A stretch of 64,000 nucleotides of DNA from Lachnoclostridium sp. An196 (lineage in GTDB: Bacteria; Bacillota; Clostridia; Lachnospirales; Lachnospiraceae). Where the stretch lies: NCBI RefSeq assembly GCF_002160135.1, contig NZ_NFJZ01000010.1:84998-148997 (forward strand). The letters run 5' to 3'. The translations under genes and the position numbers were made by a program. The notes beneath the pieces were generated by a model, which was given only the letters and a program-made list of their open reading frames with translations, ran no database searches and had not been told where the DNA came from. Below are positions 25,127-34,378 of the stretch, piece after piece. Position 1 is the first letter of the stretch. Each line of letters starts with the position of its first letter.

Positions 25127-26098
25127 CTAGAAACCGCCGCCCGGGCCGCCTCCACCGGGCATTCCGCCGCCTCCGCCGCCTGTAAACGTAACGGCCGCGC
25201 CGGAATCATCTCCGCTGTCTGTCGCTTCACTGTTGACCAGAGGCGTATTGTAATAAACAAACGTGTTTTCATCCAGGCCGTCGCCGGAGACCTCCACATA
25301 GTAGTCGCCCTGCATGCCCACTTCCACGCTGACCGCGGTCCTCTCGCCGTCCTGATCTACGTATACCAAGGAATTGCCGTCTTCATCAGTCTCCACGCAA
25401 TCATACGGCACCGTCAGCACATCGTACGCCGCTTCCAGCACGATACTCGCCTGGGCAGTCATCCCGATGCGGAGATCCGTATTTACATCGTCCAGCGCGA
25501 TCTCTATGGCGTAAGTGGAGCTGCCCATACTGGACGTTGTCACTGTCGGAGAAACGAAGGATACTGTCGCCGGCAGTTCATCTTCACCCAGCACCTCCAC
25601 AATGACCGCCGCTTCCATGCCCTCGGAAATACTGCTGATGTCATATTCGTCCACGTTTGCGGACACAACGAAGTTCTCATTATCCGCTACGCTGAACAGC
25701 GCGCTGTTCTCTCCCATATACGTATCGCCCACCTCTACGTTCATGGCGGTAATCACGCCGGAGATCGGCGCCGTCACCGTACAGCTTTCGATCTGTTCCT
25801 GGCAGATCTCAATGGTCTGCTGGCTGCTGTCATTGGAATACTCATGCTGCACCTGGGCCTGTTCCAGCTGGTCTGCCGCGTCATCGATATTCCGGTCATT
25901 GTTTGTCTGCGCGGTCTCCAGGTTTTCCGACGCTGTCTCATAAGTCTCAAGCTCAGCGCCTGGCTGTTCTGCGCCTGTTCCAGGCTGTCTTCCAGACTGG
26001 AAGAATCCAGCACAACGATCACATCGCCTGCATTCACATAATCTCCCACATCGTAATTAACCTCCAGAACTTCCACATTGCTGGCACTGGCAACTGTT
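25127..26098 (-). pseudogene. MacA-like efflux adaptor, N-terminally truncated and frameshifted
   Basis: The C-terminal 241 codons (to 25127) encode a clear HlyD/MacA adaptor: CTVTAPISGVITAMNVEVGDT (second half of the lipoyl domain), a beta-barrel region and a Gly-rich end (GGGGGGMPGGGGPGGGF). The first half of the lipoyl domain (VEVLEVNYDVGDYVNAGD near 26070-26020) is in another frame. The frames switch at about 25955: LEQAQNSQA must shift by -1 to continue as ELETYETASENLETAQ. Upstream of about 26098 the adaptor frame loses all likeness to the family, with no signal peptide or usable start; the DNA there encodes the end of another protein. So two lesions are seen, and the coiled-coil hairpin also looks short. 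Confidence 0.85.
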
Positions 26099-26854
26099 TC
26101 CCTTCGGAATCTGCCGCAGAACCTCCTGATATTCTTGTTCCAGGATCTCCAGATCCGTATCCAGAGATTCCATAATCAGATTCTGCATCTCCAGACTATC
26201 CACCCAGTCTTCCAGCACCAGCAAATGCCATGCCATCTTTCTGCACAACTGTTTCAGCTTCTGGGCATCATACATGGTCAGTTCCATCTCCGCAATACCG
26301 GTGCGCAGCGCTTCAGGAACGTCGTAAATCATCAGATATTTCAACGCGTCCTGTTTTTCCTTTTTTCCCCACCCTTTTTTCAGAAACTCATAAAACAAAA
26401 ACGGCAGAAACAGAACCAGCCCCATCTCCCGGAGTTTTTCCGCCGAACAGCCCGCCAATGTAATGGTGCGCACCGACAAACGGACACATTCTTTTCCGGA
26501 ATACTCCCGGATCTCAGTCTCCCGCTCCTCTATATTTTTTCCGCAGTAAGAAAAACCAGGATCCTTCACCCGGTCTGTCGAATAAACAGGTATTTCCGCT
26601 TCATAATGCCGCCCGGCCTGTTCCGACGCACGCACCTGGAAACAACCGTATTCATGGATCAGACGATACTCATACCGATCCGCGCATCCGACCGTCAAAC
26701 GGACGCAGAGAGGTTCTTCGCTGTCCCAGTTCCGCACCACCTCTGTCTCAGGCTTGTATTCTTTTCCAAACATACGATTAATCATCCGCGTCAGCGCAAA
26801 GTCAGACAAACAAAATATTCTTTCCATCATTCCTGCATCTTCTTTCAGATACAT
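26057..26854 (-). CDS. Rpn/PD-(D/E)XK-nuclease-like protein, C-terminus probably altered
   Basis: A 265-residue protein starting at ATG 26854, six bases after AGGAGG. The middle (VRTITLAGCSAEKLREMGLVLFLPF near residue 130) resembles the segment following the nuclease core of Rpn-type recombination-promoting nuclease/transposase proteins common in Lachnospiraceae. The expected active-site D/E-x-Q pattern is not obvious, so activity is doubtful. The final residues (about 250-265, NSCQCQQCGSSGG) are encoded by the MacA-like adaptor DNA in another frame, which suggests the original end was lost when the two genes were joined. The family assignment is tentative. Confidence 0.6.
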   Translation of the reverse strand: MYLKEDAGMMERIFCLSDFALTRMINRMFGKEYKPETEVVRNWDSEEPLCVRLTVGCADRYEYRLIHEYGCFQVRASEQAGRHYEAEIPVYSTDRVKDPGFSYCGKNIEERETEIREYSGKECVRLSVRTITLAGCSAEKLREMGLVLFLPFLFYEFLKKGWGKKEKQDALKYLMIYDVPEALRTGIAEMELTMYDAQKLKQLCRKMAWHLLVLEDWVDSLEMQNLIMESLDTDLEILEQEYQEVLRQIPKGNSCQCQQCGSSGG

Positions 26855-27050
26855 GATTTTCCTCCTGTATCCAGACTGCAGCGCTTTTCTGTTTTACACA
26901 TAACTGGAAATCTTGCCATAGAACCATGGCGTTTGACTTATTTCTTCAGACAAATACAGAATATCCTACATTTCGCGGTTCTGTCAAGCAGGAAATAGAG
27001 CTGCCTGATCCGGCCGGCTTTCCCGTCAGCCAAACCGCAGCTCCGCAGTC

Positions 27051-27308
27051 CTACTCCAAATGCGCGATAAAATCCGTGATCCGTTCCAGATCCTGTTCCT
27101 CGTCCTCTCCTTCACACTCGATCGTTACCTCATCGCCGGGAGGAACCGGAAACGCCAGAAGACTCATCAGGCTCTTGCAGTTCATCTTATGCTCTCCATG
27201 GATCATCATAATATGGGAACGGCACCTGTTCGCTTCTCCAACCAGAAGTCCGGCCGGACGCATATGCAGCCCGGTCTTGTTATTCAGGACCATCGTTCTG
27301 CAAACCAT
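27051..27308 (-). CDS. HPr-family phosphocarrier protein (paralogue)
   Basis: An 85-residue HPr domain. The active-site segment NKTGLHMRPAGLLVGE keeps the phosphorylated His near residue 14 but has Met where most HPr proteins have Ala. The regulatory Ser region reads NCKSLMSLLAF, so the HPr-kinase Ser is present. PPGDEVTIECEGEDEEQDLE follows as expected. The start at 27308 has GAGGGGG upstream. Crh proteins lack the His, so this is not Crh. It is a single gene, not next to ptsI, so it may be a second HPr rather than the main one. Confidence 0.88.
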   Translation of the reverse strand: MVCRTMVLNNKTGLHMRPAGLLVGEANRCRSHIMMIHGEHKMNCKSLMSLLAFPVPPGDEVTIECEGEDEEQDLERITDFIAHLE

Positions 27309-27356
27309 AAAAATCCCCCTCTTCATTTGCATGTTAACAGCTAAAGTATATCACAA

Positions 27357-27380
27357 CGGGGCGCATTTGTATGCGCCCCG
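27357..27380. repeat. 10-bp perfect hairpin upstream of the HPr gene
   Basis: CGGGGCGCAT (27357-27366) pairs with ATGCGCCCCG (27371-27380) around a TTGT loop. It lies 49 bases before the HPr start. Without a T-run on either side it may be a backup terminator for the sugar ABC operon or a 5' UTR hairpin. Confidence 0.6.
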
Positions 27381-27426
27381 CTAAAAGATTCACACATTGT
27401 TTACAATTCAGGACGAAAGTCCCTAA

Positions 27427-27476
27427 CAGTGTCTGTGCCGGCGGGCAGACTCGCCTGACCGGATGCACAGACACTG
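27427..27476 (-). terminator. Long hairpin after the sugar permease gene
   Basis: CAGTGTCTGTGC (27427-27438) pairs perfectly with GCACAGACACTG (27465-27476). The 26-base loop holds a further CCGG-rich hairpin. It lies 12 bases beyond the permease stop and probably ends that operon. Confidence 0.7.
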
Positions 27477-27488
27477 GTCGTGCAAGAA

Positions 27489-28682
27489 TCAGTGTCCGCT
27501 CTTACGATTGGATACCACGTCGAAGATAACGGCTACGAGAAGCACGCCGCCCTTGACCACGTACTGCCAGGAGTCGCCGATACCCATGATGGACATACCC
27601 ATGTTGATTACGCCCAGCAGAAGCGCACCGATGATAACTCCCGGAATCGTACCGCTTCCGCCGTATGCGGATGCGCCGCCGATGAAGCAGGAGCCGATGG
27701 CGTCCATCTCGAAAGAGTTACCGGTCTGTCCGTTTACAGAACCGACACGTGCCAGACAGAGCAGTCCGCAGAGGCCTGCCAGGAAGCCCATGTTCGTGTA
27801 CGCAAGGAAATACACCTTGTTCGTATTGATACCGGACAGCTGTGTCGCTTTCTCATTGCCGCCCACTGCGTAGAAATAACGTCCGAACGCAGTCTTGGAG
27901 GTGATGAAGTGGTAGATCAGACAGATTGCCACCACCCATACCAGCATGACAGAGATTCCTCTGTACTGGCAAAGCATCCAGCAGTAAATCATCAATACCA
28001 CAGAAATGATGGCGCTGCGTCCGAAATCAGAGAATGCGCTGTTCTGGCGGTATCCCTTTTTCGCTTTCTTTGCGCGGGAAGAAATCGTGCTGTAGAAAAT
28101 CAGAACTACGATGATTGCTCCCACTACCAGCGGAGAGAGGATACGTTCGTCAGTATCCAGTCCCGGGATCTTGATATAAGCAGTGAAGATATTCAGGAAT
28201 GCTTCATTCTGTACTGCCACAGTCTTGCTGTCCAGCACCAGACGTCCAAATCCGCGGAAAATAAACATGCCGCCCAGGGTCGTGATAAACGGAGGGATCC
28301 GCACATAACCGATCCAGTACCCCTGCCATACGCCTGCTGCGATGCCAATAGCCAGGCAGAGCAGAATCGTCAGATATACGTTAAAATTGTAGTTTGTAAT
28401 CAGAACCGCCGCGATACCGCCTACCATGCAGATCACGGAACCAACGGAAAGGTCGATGTTGCCGCCGGTCAGGATACAGAGCAGCATACCGCAGGCCATA
28501 ACCAGCACGTAGCCGTTCTGAAGCAGCAGGTTGGACATGTTCTGCGCATACAGCAGACGTCCGTCTGTCAGGAAATAGAATAAAATAAATACGACAACAA
28601 GAGCGATGACCATACTGTTCTTGGTCAGGAAAGCTCCCAGATTGAACTGAGCGCCGCTCTGAGTTTCTTTCTTATTTGCCAT
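27489..28682 (-). CDS. Sugar ABC transporter permease (XylH/MmsB type)
   Basis: A 397-residue polytopic permease of the BPD_transp_2 family. Seen are NLLLQNGYVLVMACGMLLCILTGGNIDLSVGS (split, near residue 52), PFITTLGGMFIFRGFGRLVLD near residue 150, and GSCFIGGASAYGGSGTIPGVIIGALLLGVINMGM (split, near residue 310). At nearly 400 residues it is of the long XylH/MmsB/GguB kind rather than the shorter RbsC. It is last in the operon after the binding protein and the twin ATPase. Likely substrates are pentoses or other monosaccharides. Confidence 0.93.
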   Translation of the reverse strand: MANKKETQSGAQFNLGAFLTKNSMVIALVVVFILFYFLTDGRLLYAQNMSNLLLQNGYVLVMACGMLLCILTGGNIDLSVGSVICMVGGIAAVLITNYNFNVYLTILLCLAIGIAAGVWQGYWIGYVRIPPFITTLGGMFIFRGFGRLVLDSKTVAVQNEAFLNIFTAYIKIPGLDTDERILSPLVVGAIIVVLIFYSTISSRAKKAKKGYRQNSAFSDFGRSAIISVVLMIYCWMLCQYRGISVMLVWVVAICLIYHFITSKTAFGRYFYAVGGNEKATQLSGINTNKVYFLAYTNMGFLAGLCGLLCLARVGSVNGQTGNSFEMDAIGSCFIGGASAYGGSGTIPGVIIGALLLGVINMGMSIMGIGDSWQYVVKGGVLLVAVIFDVVSNRKSGH

Positions 28683-28702
28683 TATTTTGATACTCCTTTC
28701 AA

Positions 28703-30238
28703 TTATTTGTCGGCGCTGATGATGAAGCTCATGATCCGCTCCTGAGTCGCCTCTTTCGCATCCAGTTCTCCCTTCAGCTCGCCTTCATTCATAACATAGA
28801 TACGGTCGCACATACCGATCAGTTCCGGCATTTCCGAGGAAATCATGATAACCGATTTGCCCTCATCCACCATCTTGTTGATCAGGCAGTAGATATCGTA
28901 CTTGGCGCCCACATCAATACCACGGGTCGGCTCGTCCAGGATCAGGACATCCGGTTCCGTAAACATCCATTTGCCCAGCAAAGCCTTCTGCTGGTTTCCG
29001 CCGGAAAGATTTCCCACTTTCTGTTCGATGGACGGAGTCTTGGTACCCATGGCCTCGGTCATGTCTTCCGCCGCTTTCTTCTCCGCGGTCTCATCCACGA
29101 TACCCTTATCGCAGACTTTGTCCAGACGCGCCAGCGTCGTATTGAAACGAATGGTCTCGCCCAGAATCAGTCCGTTCGTCTTCCGGTCCTCCGTCACATA
29201 CGCCAGCTTATGCTGAATCGCCTGTTCCGGAGTCTTCAGATCCACTTTCTTACCGTCCAGATACAGTTCTCCGCTGATGTTCGTGCCGTAACTTTTGCCG
29301 AAAATCGACATGGCAAGCTCCGTACGGCCGGCGCCCTGCAGTCCGGAAAATCCGACCACTTCGCCTTTATGTACATTGAAAGAAATGTCGTTGTCAACAA
29401 TTTTCTCATGGTAAAGAGGATGGTGCACCGTCCAGTGCTTCACCTCCAGACCGATCTCCGGCCGTACATTATGTACACGGGACGGATAACGGTCGTCCAT
29501 AGGCCGTCCCACCATGCCTTTGATGATGCGGTCCTCGCTGAACTCGTCCACGCCTTTGACCAGTGTTTCAATGGTGGATCCGTCACGGATGATCGTCGCC
29601 TTATCCGCGCAGTAGATAATCTCGTTCAGCTTATGAGTGATAATAATAGAAGTCAGCCCGTTCTTCTTAAACTCTATCAGAAGATCCAGAAGCATCTTCG
29701 CGTCTTCATCGTTCAAAGAAGAAGTAGGCTCATCCAGGATCAACAGCTTTACATTCTTGGAGAAAGCTTTTGCAATCTCAACCAGCTGCTGTTTTCCGGT
29801 ACCAATATCTTTAATCAGAGTCTGGGCGGATTCATGCAGTCCCACCTGGCTCATATGTTTTTCCGCTTCATTGTTGGTCAGATCCCAGTCGATATGACCA
29901 AATTTGTTTTTCTTCTCATTTCCCAGGAACATATTCTCACCGATGGTAAGAAGCGGGATCAGCGCCAGCTCCTGGTGAATAATCACGATCCCCTTTGCCT
30001 CGCTGTCTTTCAGCGTTTTAAACTGGCAAAGCTCTCCGTTGTAATAGATCTCCCCGGTATAACTGCCCGCCGGATAGGTACCGGACAGCACGTTCATCAG
30101 AGTAGACTTTCCCGCGCCATTTTCTCCGATCAGCGCGTGGATCTCTCCCCTCTCCACGACCAGGTTCACATTATCCAGCGCTTTCACTCCAGGGAACTCT
30201 TTGGTGATAGATTTCATTTCCAAAATAATATCAGCCAA
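28703..30238 (-). CDS. Sugar ABC transporter twin ATPase (XylG/MmsA type)
   Basis: A 511-residue protein with two ATPase domains. Domain 1 has Walker [17 protein letters not shown], signature-like [15 protein letters not shown] and Walker [14 protein letters not shown]. Domain 2 has a degenerate Walker [17 protein letters not shown], signature [14 protein letters not shown] and Walker [16 protein letters not shown] start at TTG 30238 because AAGGAGG lies eight bases upstream and the protein then begins [13 protein letters not shown], as in the family. It is 107 bases downstream of the binding-protein gene, past a hairpin. Confidence 0.94.
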   Translation of the reverse strand: MADIILEMKSITKEFPGVKALDNVNLVVERGEIHALIGENGAGKSTLMNVLSGTYPAGSYTGEIYYNGELCQFKTLKDSEAKGIVIIHQELALIPLLTIGENMFLGNEKKNKFGHIDWDLTNNEAEKHMSQVGLHESAQTLIKDIGTGKQQLVEIAKAFSKNVKLLILDEPTSSLNDEDAKMLLDLLIEFKKNGLTSIIITHKLNEIIYCADKATIIRDGSTIETLVKGVDEFSEDRIIKGMVGRPMDDRYPSRVHNVRPEIGLEVKHWTVHHPLYHEKIVDNDISFNVHKGEVVGFSGLQGAGRTELAMSIFGKSYGTNISGELYLDGKKVDLKTPEQAIQHKLAYVTEDRKTNGLILGETIRFNTTLARLDKVCDKGIVDETAEKKAAEDMTEAMGTKTPSIEQKVGNLSGGNQQKALLGKWMFTEPDVLILDEPTRGIDVGAKYDIYCLINKMVDEGKSVIMISSEMPELIGMCDRIYVMNEGELKGELDAKEATQERIMSFIISADK

Positions 30239-30280
30239 AAATTCTTCCTCCTTTCCCTCATATCCTGCAACCAAACCTTT

Positions 30281-30323
30281 GACCTAAGAAAGGCGGGACA
30301 GACGCCCCGCCCTTTCCAAGGTC
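30281..30323 (-). terminator. Attenuating hairpin between sugar binding-protein and ATPase genes
   Basis: GAAAGGCGGG (30288-30297) pairs with the C/G-rich arm ending at 30316, and GACCT/AGGTC extend the base of the stem. The position after the binding-protein gene suggests partial termination that favours binding-protein synthesis. Confidence 0.75.
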
Positions 30324-30345
30324 ATTTTCAATTATCTCTTTATTA

Positions 30346-31566
30346 TTACTGTACTGCGGACAGATATCCGTCTTCACCCATGGTATACAGACCTGTGTCT
30401 ACCAGATCCTGCAGATTGTCAGCCGTAATTACATTCGGCACCAGCAGGAAGGACGGGCACGGATTTCCTTCGGAGGTCTCGTAGGACTCAGTGTCATAAG
30501 AGCACTCAATGCCGAAGGACGGGATCAGAGACTCGTCGATGGTATCGCCGTTCAGGATCGCCTGAGCCAGTCCGAGGGTAACAACGGACTCGTTGCTCAC
30601 GTTCTTGTAAACGGTCATAGTCTGGATGCCGTCTACGATATTCTTCAGGTTCGCTTCGTCTCCGTCCTGACCGGTGATAAGTACGCTGTTGGATCCTGCA
30701 TAGTCAGAGGTGATCGCCTGTGCTACGCCAAGAGCGGTGGAGTCGTTGGAGCAAAGCCATACATCCAGCTGAGTTCCGTCTGCATAGTAGGAAGACAGAA
30801 TGTTCTGTGCTCTTTCAAGAGCGGTATCGGTGCTCCACTGAGCCGTCGCAACCGTATCGAAATCAGTCTGGCCGGATACTACGTTCAGAGTACCTGCGTC
30901 AATATACGGCTGCAGCACATCGATTGCGCCCTGATAGAAATAACCTGCGTTGTTGTCGGCCGGATCGCCTGCGGTGATCTCCATGTTATAAACCGTATCA
31001 CCGGCATTTTCCAGATCCAGAGTGTCTACGATGAACTGTCCCTGCAGAGTACCTACGGTATAGTTATCGAAAGATACATAGTAAGAAACTGCGTCGTTCA
31101 TAATCAGACGGTCATAAGCGATAACCGGAACGCCTGCGGTTGCAGCTTCATCCATGGCGGTATTCAGAGCCTCGCCGTCAATAGCCGCTACGATCAGAAG
31201 GTCAACGCCGTCAGCCAGCATGTTCTGGATGTCGTTTACCTGTCTTGCAGAATCATTGTCAGAATAGGTAAGCACCGTCTCATATCCTGCTGCCTGGAAC
31301 TGCTCGTCAAGATATGCGCCGTCACGGTTCCAGCGCTCCAGAGACTGGGTCGGCATGGAAATACCGATCTTTCCGCCTGCTGCCGCCGTATCCGCGCTCT
31401 CCTCTTCTGCCGCATCCTCTGCCGGAGCCGCTTCTTCTGTGTCAGCCGCTTCTTCCGTAGCCGCTGCGTCATCTGTTGCAGCCGGCTCAGAAGAGCTGCC
31501 GCAGCCAGCTACCATCGTAGCTACCATTGCGACGCTCAAAAGAACGCCAAGTACTTTTCTTTTCAT
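30346..31566 (-). CDS. Sugar ABC transporter substrate-binding lipoprotein (XylF/MmsE/ChvE-like)
   Basis: A 406-residue periplasmic-binding-protein-like lipoprotein. The signal peptide ends in VAGCGSSSEP (Cys near residue 22), followed by an Ala/Glu/Asp-rich linker to about residue 58. The fold then begins KIGISMPTQSLERWNRDGAYL. VNDIQNMLADGVDLLIVAAIDGEAL, VIAYDRLIMNDAVSYYVSFDNYTVG and LITGQDGDEANLKNI are typical of the ChvE/XylF group. The start at 31566 is set by GGGAGG upstream. It heads the transporter operon and is the likely xylose- or arabinose-type binding subunit. Confidence 0.93.
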   Translation of the reverse strand: MKRKVLGVLLSVAMVATMVAGCGSSSEPAATDDAAATEEAADTEEAAPAEDAAEEESADTAAAGGKIGISMPTQSLERWNRDGAYLDEQFQAAGYETVLTYSDNDSARQVNDIQNMLADGVDLLIVAAIDGEALNTAMDEAATAGVPVIAYDRLIMNDAVSYYVSFDNYTVGTLQGQFIVDTLDLENAGDTVYNMEITAGDPADNNAGYFYQGAIDVLQPYIDAGTLNVVSGQTDFDTVATAQWSTDTALERAQNILSSYYADGTQLDVWLCSNDSTALGVAQAITSDYAGSNSVLITGQDGDEANLKNIVDGIQTMTVYKNVSNESVVTLGLAQAILNGDTIDESLIPSFGIECSYDTESYETSEGNPCPSFLLVPNVITADNLQDLVDTGLYTMGEDGYLSAVQ

Positions 31567-31674
31567 TTTGGAAATTCCTCCCTTCATTTGATGTTTACAA
31601 TATATCACAAGTTCCGCAGGACAAACTTGCTTTCTTCTGTACATTTTATACAGCACCTCCCGGATTCTTCCCAT

Positions 31675-31714
31675 AAAAAACAGGACAAATTTGCTCTTTA
31701 CAAATCCGTCCTGT
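31675..31714 (-). terminator. Terminator of the binding-protein/YesMN operon
   Basis: The arms at 31680-31693 and 31701-31714 match at 12 of 14 positions (core ACAGGA/TCCTGT). On the minus strand the stem is followed by six T. The transporter operon must therefore start from its own promoter in the roughly 100 bases before 31566. Confidence 0.85.
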
Positions 31715-31730
31715 GCAAAAAAATCCAGTT

Positions 31731-32765
31731 CTAACGATCTCTGACATTCAGATAGATATCGCTCTCTTCATGATATTTTCCCGTGATGACTTCGTCCATA
31801 TTTTCTTTAGTTACAGCGACCGGATCCAGTCGTTCATAGGGTACATCATAGCTTCCGTCGTTCATCGTCTCCGTCGCCGTGATCACATCTCCCCTGGCCA
31901 GCCCCACAGCCAGTTCCGCCGCGCGTCTCGCCAGTTTCTCCACCGGTTTGTATACCGTCATGCACTGAGTGCCTTCCACGATCCGCTGGCAGGCATCCAG
32001 ATCCGCGTCCTGTCCCACAACACAGACACTTCCGGCCAGACGCTGCTCAGAAAGCGCGCGGATCGCCTGTCCGGCAATGCTGTCATTGCCGCACATGATT
32101 CCGTCCGGTACTTCCCCCGTGCTCAGATAAGCATCCGTGACGGCAAACCCCGTCTCGGCCAGCCATCCGTCCGCATGCTCCGTTCCGGCGATGGTGATAT
32201 CGCTGTTTTCCAGCGCCTCCGCGAATCCGCCCATGACCAGGGGAACATTATTATCCGCAAGGGGACCGCATACCTGCAGAATATTCCCTCCCTCCGACAG
32301 ATGTTCTTTCATATGTTCGCCCATAAGGCGCCCCACTTCTTCGTTATCAAAAGAAATATACAGGTCCACATCCGCGTCGCAGATCAGCCGGTCATAAGCC
32401 ACCACCGGAATCCCCGCCCGGTGCGCGTCCGCCACCGCGTCGGAAAGTCCATTGGAATCGATCGCCACAACTACGATGGCGTCTACACCTTTCTGAATAA
32501 AATACTCAATCTGAGAGATCTGCTCTTCCAGATCTCCGTTGGCATTCTGCACGTTCACATCGGCTCCCAGTTCCTGTGCCGCGGACACAAACACATCCCT
32601 GTCTCTTTGCCATCGCTCAATGATAAACGAATCGAAGGTCATTCCGATCTCTATCCCGCTTTCTTCCTCTTCCTGGATTTCTTCTCTTTCCGCCGTCTCC
32701 CCGGCACATCCGGTCAGAAGACAGACCAACAGCAGCGCTGCGGATACCCTATACTTCTTCCACAT
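31731..32765 (-). CDS. Second sugar-binding lipoprotein (ChvE/XylF-like)
   Basis: A 344-residue lipoprotein with signal peptide and lipobox LLTGCAGET (Cys near residue 20). The mature part, IEIGMTFDSFIIERWQRDRDVF, QNANGDLEEQISQIEYFIQKGVDA and VVAYDRLICDADVDLYISFDNEEVG, is clearly related to the binding protein at 30346-31566. Its start overlaps the YesN-like gene by 17 bases, so it belongs to the sensor operon, not to the transporter operon. It has no permease of its own and may feed the same permease or help sensing. Confidence 0.9.
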   Translation of the reverse strand: MWKKYRVSAALLLVCLLTGCAGETAEREEIQEEEESGIEIGMTFDSFIIERWQRDRDVFVSAAQELGADVNVQNANGDLEEQISQIEYFIQKGVDAIVVVAIDSNGLSDAVADAHRAGIPVVAYDRLICDADVDLYISFDNEEVGRLMGEHMKEHLSEGGNILQVCGPLADNNVPLVMGGFAEALENSDITIAGTEHADGWLAETGFAVTDAYLSTGEVPDGIMCGNDSIAGQAIRALSEQRLAGSVCVVGQDADLDACQRIVEGTQCMTVYKPVEKLARRAAELAVGLARGDVITATETMNDGSYDVPYERLDPVAVTKENMDEVITGKYHEESDIYLNVRDR

Positions 32766-34368
32766 GTTTCTGCCCTCTCGTTCCCTCCCGGTATTCCGTG
32801 GGTGTAAGCCCCGTATTTTTCTTGAAAATCCGGCTGAAATAATTCGGGTCGCTGTACCCCACCTCAGCGCAGATCTCTTTCATGCTGCACTCTTCCTGAC
32901 TGAGCATCTCTTTTGCCCGCCCGATTCGGAGATTCGTTACATACTCTACAAAGTTGCTGCCCGTTTCTTCCTTAAAAAGTTTGCTGAAATAATAAGGGCT
33001 AAGATCCAGCTGTCTGGATACTTCGTCAAGGGAAAGATCCCTGTGATAATTATCCCGTATATACTCCTCTGCCCGAACCACCAGCTGGTTCGCATGTTCC
33101 TCTTTTTTCGTACGGATATTCCGGCACGCATCCCCGAATTTACTTACAAACCAGCCCCTCAGATCGCTGTTTCTTTCCGCATTCATCACCAGCGGCAGAT
33201 AATTTTCTCTCTCCTGGAAATGGTAGGTCAGACCTCCGTTTATATAAGCCAGATGCTCCGCCCACAGAACAAACTCCAGCGTTTTAAGCTTGACGCTCAT
33301 ATTCTGCTCATCGTAAGTTTCCATCATCCAGTCAAAATACTGTCCCGCAAGTCTTTCGCATTCCTCCCTCTCCCCGTCGCGAAGCTTCGCGAACAGATCG
33401 TTCTCCAGATCGATGGGATACTCTTCATCATACCGGCACTGGATGGGCAGGTCATCCACATGCGCCACGCTTCCCGTAGAATTTACCAGAGCCTTCAGCG
33501 CTTCTTCATAGGAATCCATACTCTCCGCCAGACGACGAACCGATCCGATCCCTACGCGGAACGAAATATCCGTAATTCTCCGCAGTTTGCGCGCCAGTTC
33601 CCGGCAGACGTCAATCATTTCGATGCGCTCTTCATAATCCATCTTCATATTTTCGCAGGGAATAAAAACGGGGATTTTATTGGAGATCACCGACCCTACC
33701 ACACAGTTCCATGTCTCTTTCAGAGCCTCCCGCACTTTAGCATAATTCTTCTGAATCCTTACGCTGGCGCCTACCGCGTTGGTCATGTAATTTCCATGCT
33801 GGTCATCTCCCATGACCAGCGCCAGCATACAGCCGTAATCCGCGTCCAGACTCAGCAGGTTTTTGTAGTTCTGAATATCCTCTTCAAACGCTTCCTGAAA
33901 CATGATGGAATAGATAAAACCGTTCTCAATAATCGGCGTCACCGTCTCCATCTTTTCCTTGATCAGGAGATCATCGCTGCGCTTCTTCCGTTTTGACTCG
34001 ATCAGTTTCATGGCTTTTTCCAGTACTTCCACGATCGCAGACGCGCTGAACGGTTTATTGATATACTCCATCACGCCCAGATTAATCGCCTCTCTGGCAT
34101 AATCAAACCGGTCGTAAGCAGACAAAATAATAAATTCCATGGACGGATTATTTTTCTGAATTTCCCGGATCGCCTCTATCCCGTTGATTCCCGGCATCTG
34201 AATATCCATAAAGGCAATATCCGGCCGGAACTGCTCCGCCAGTTCGATCACATCCCGTCCTGTCTTCGCCGTCTCCACCTGGCATTGTCCCGGAAAATGT
34301 TTTTCTATGATCAGCTTCAGAGAATCCAGTACGATCCCCTCGTCGTCGGCCAGCATTACTCGATACAT
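32749..34368 (-). CDS. YesN-like response regulator with AraC-type output domain
   Basis: A 539-residue regulator. The receiver domain (1-120) has the acidic pocket ADDEG and the phosphorylation site Asp in DIAFMDIQMPGINGIEA near residue 56. A long middle region (130-430) follows. Two AraC-type helix-turn-helix units end the protein: LSLDEVSRQLDLSPYYFSKLFK and SMKEICAEVGYSDPNYFSRIFK. It sits 10 bases downstream of its partner kinase. It probably activates the sugar transporter operon at 31566 and perhaps the isomerase operon. Confidence 0.93.
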   Translation of the reverse strand: MYRVMLADDEGIVLDSLKLIIEKHFPGQCQVETAKTGRDVIELAEQFRPDIAFMDIQMPGINGIEAIREIQKNNPSMEFIILSAYDRFDYAREAINLGVMEYINKPFSASAIVEVLEKAMKLIESKRKKRSDDLLIKEKMETVTPIIENGFIYSIMFQEAFEEDIQNYKNLLSLDADYGCMLALVMGDDQHGNYMTNAVGASVRIQKNYAKVREALKETWNCVVGSVISNKIPVFIPCENMKMDYEERIEMIDVCRELARKLRRITDISFRVGIGSVRRLAESMDSYEEALKALVNSTGSVAHVDDLPIQCRYDEEYPIDLENDLFAKLRDGEREECERLAGQYFDWMMETYDEQNMSVKLKTLEFVLWAEHLAYINGGLTYHFQERENYLPLVMNAERNSDLRGWFVSKFGDACRNIRTKKEEHANQLVVRAEEYIRDNYHRDLSLDEVSRQLDLSPYYFSKLFKEETGSNFVEYVTNLRIGRAKEMLSQEECSMKEICAEVGYSDPNYFSRIFKKNTGLTPTEYREGTRGQKHVEEV

Positions 34369-34378
34369 TTTCCTCCTC

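Noticed and set aside
25940..25970. Programmed -1 frameshift in the adaptor gene
   Set aside because: No slippery heptamer or downstream pseudoknot was seen at the switch, and the missing N-terminus shows the gene is broken anyway.
24497..26041. A 514-codon plus-strand open frame opposite the exporter ATPase and adaptor
   Set aside because: It is the antisense of the LolD/MacB-type ATPase and the adaptor pseudogene; no domain is recognisable.
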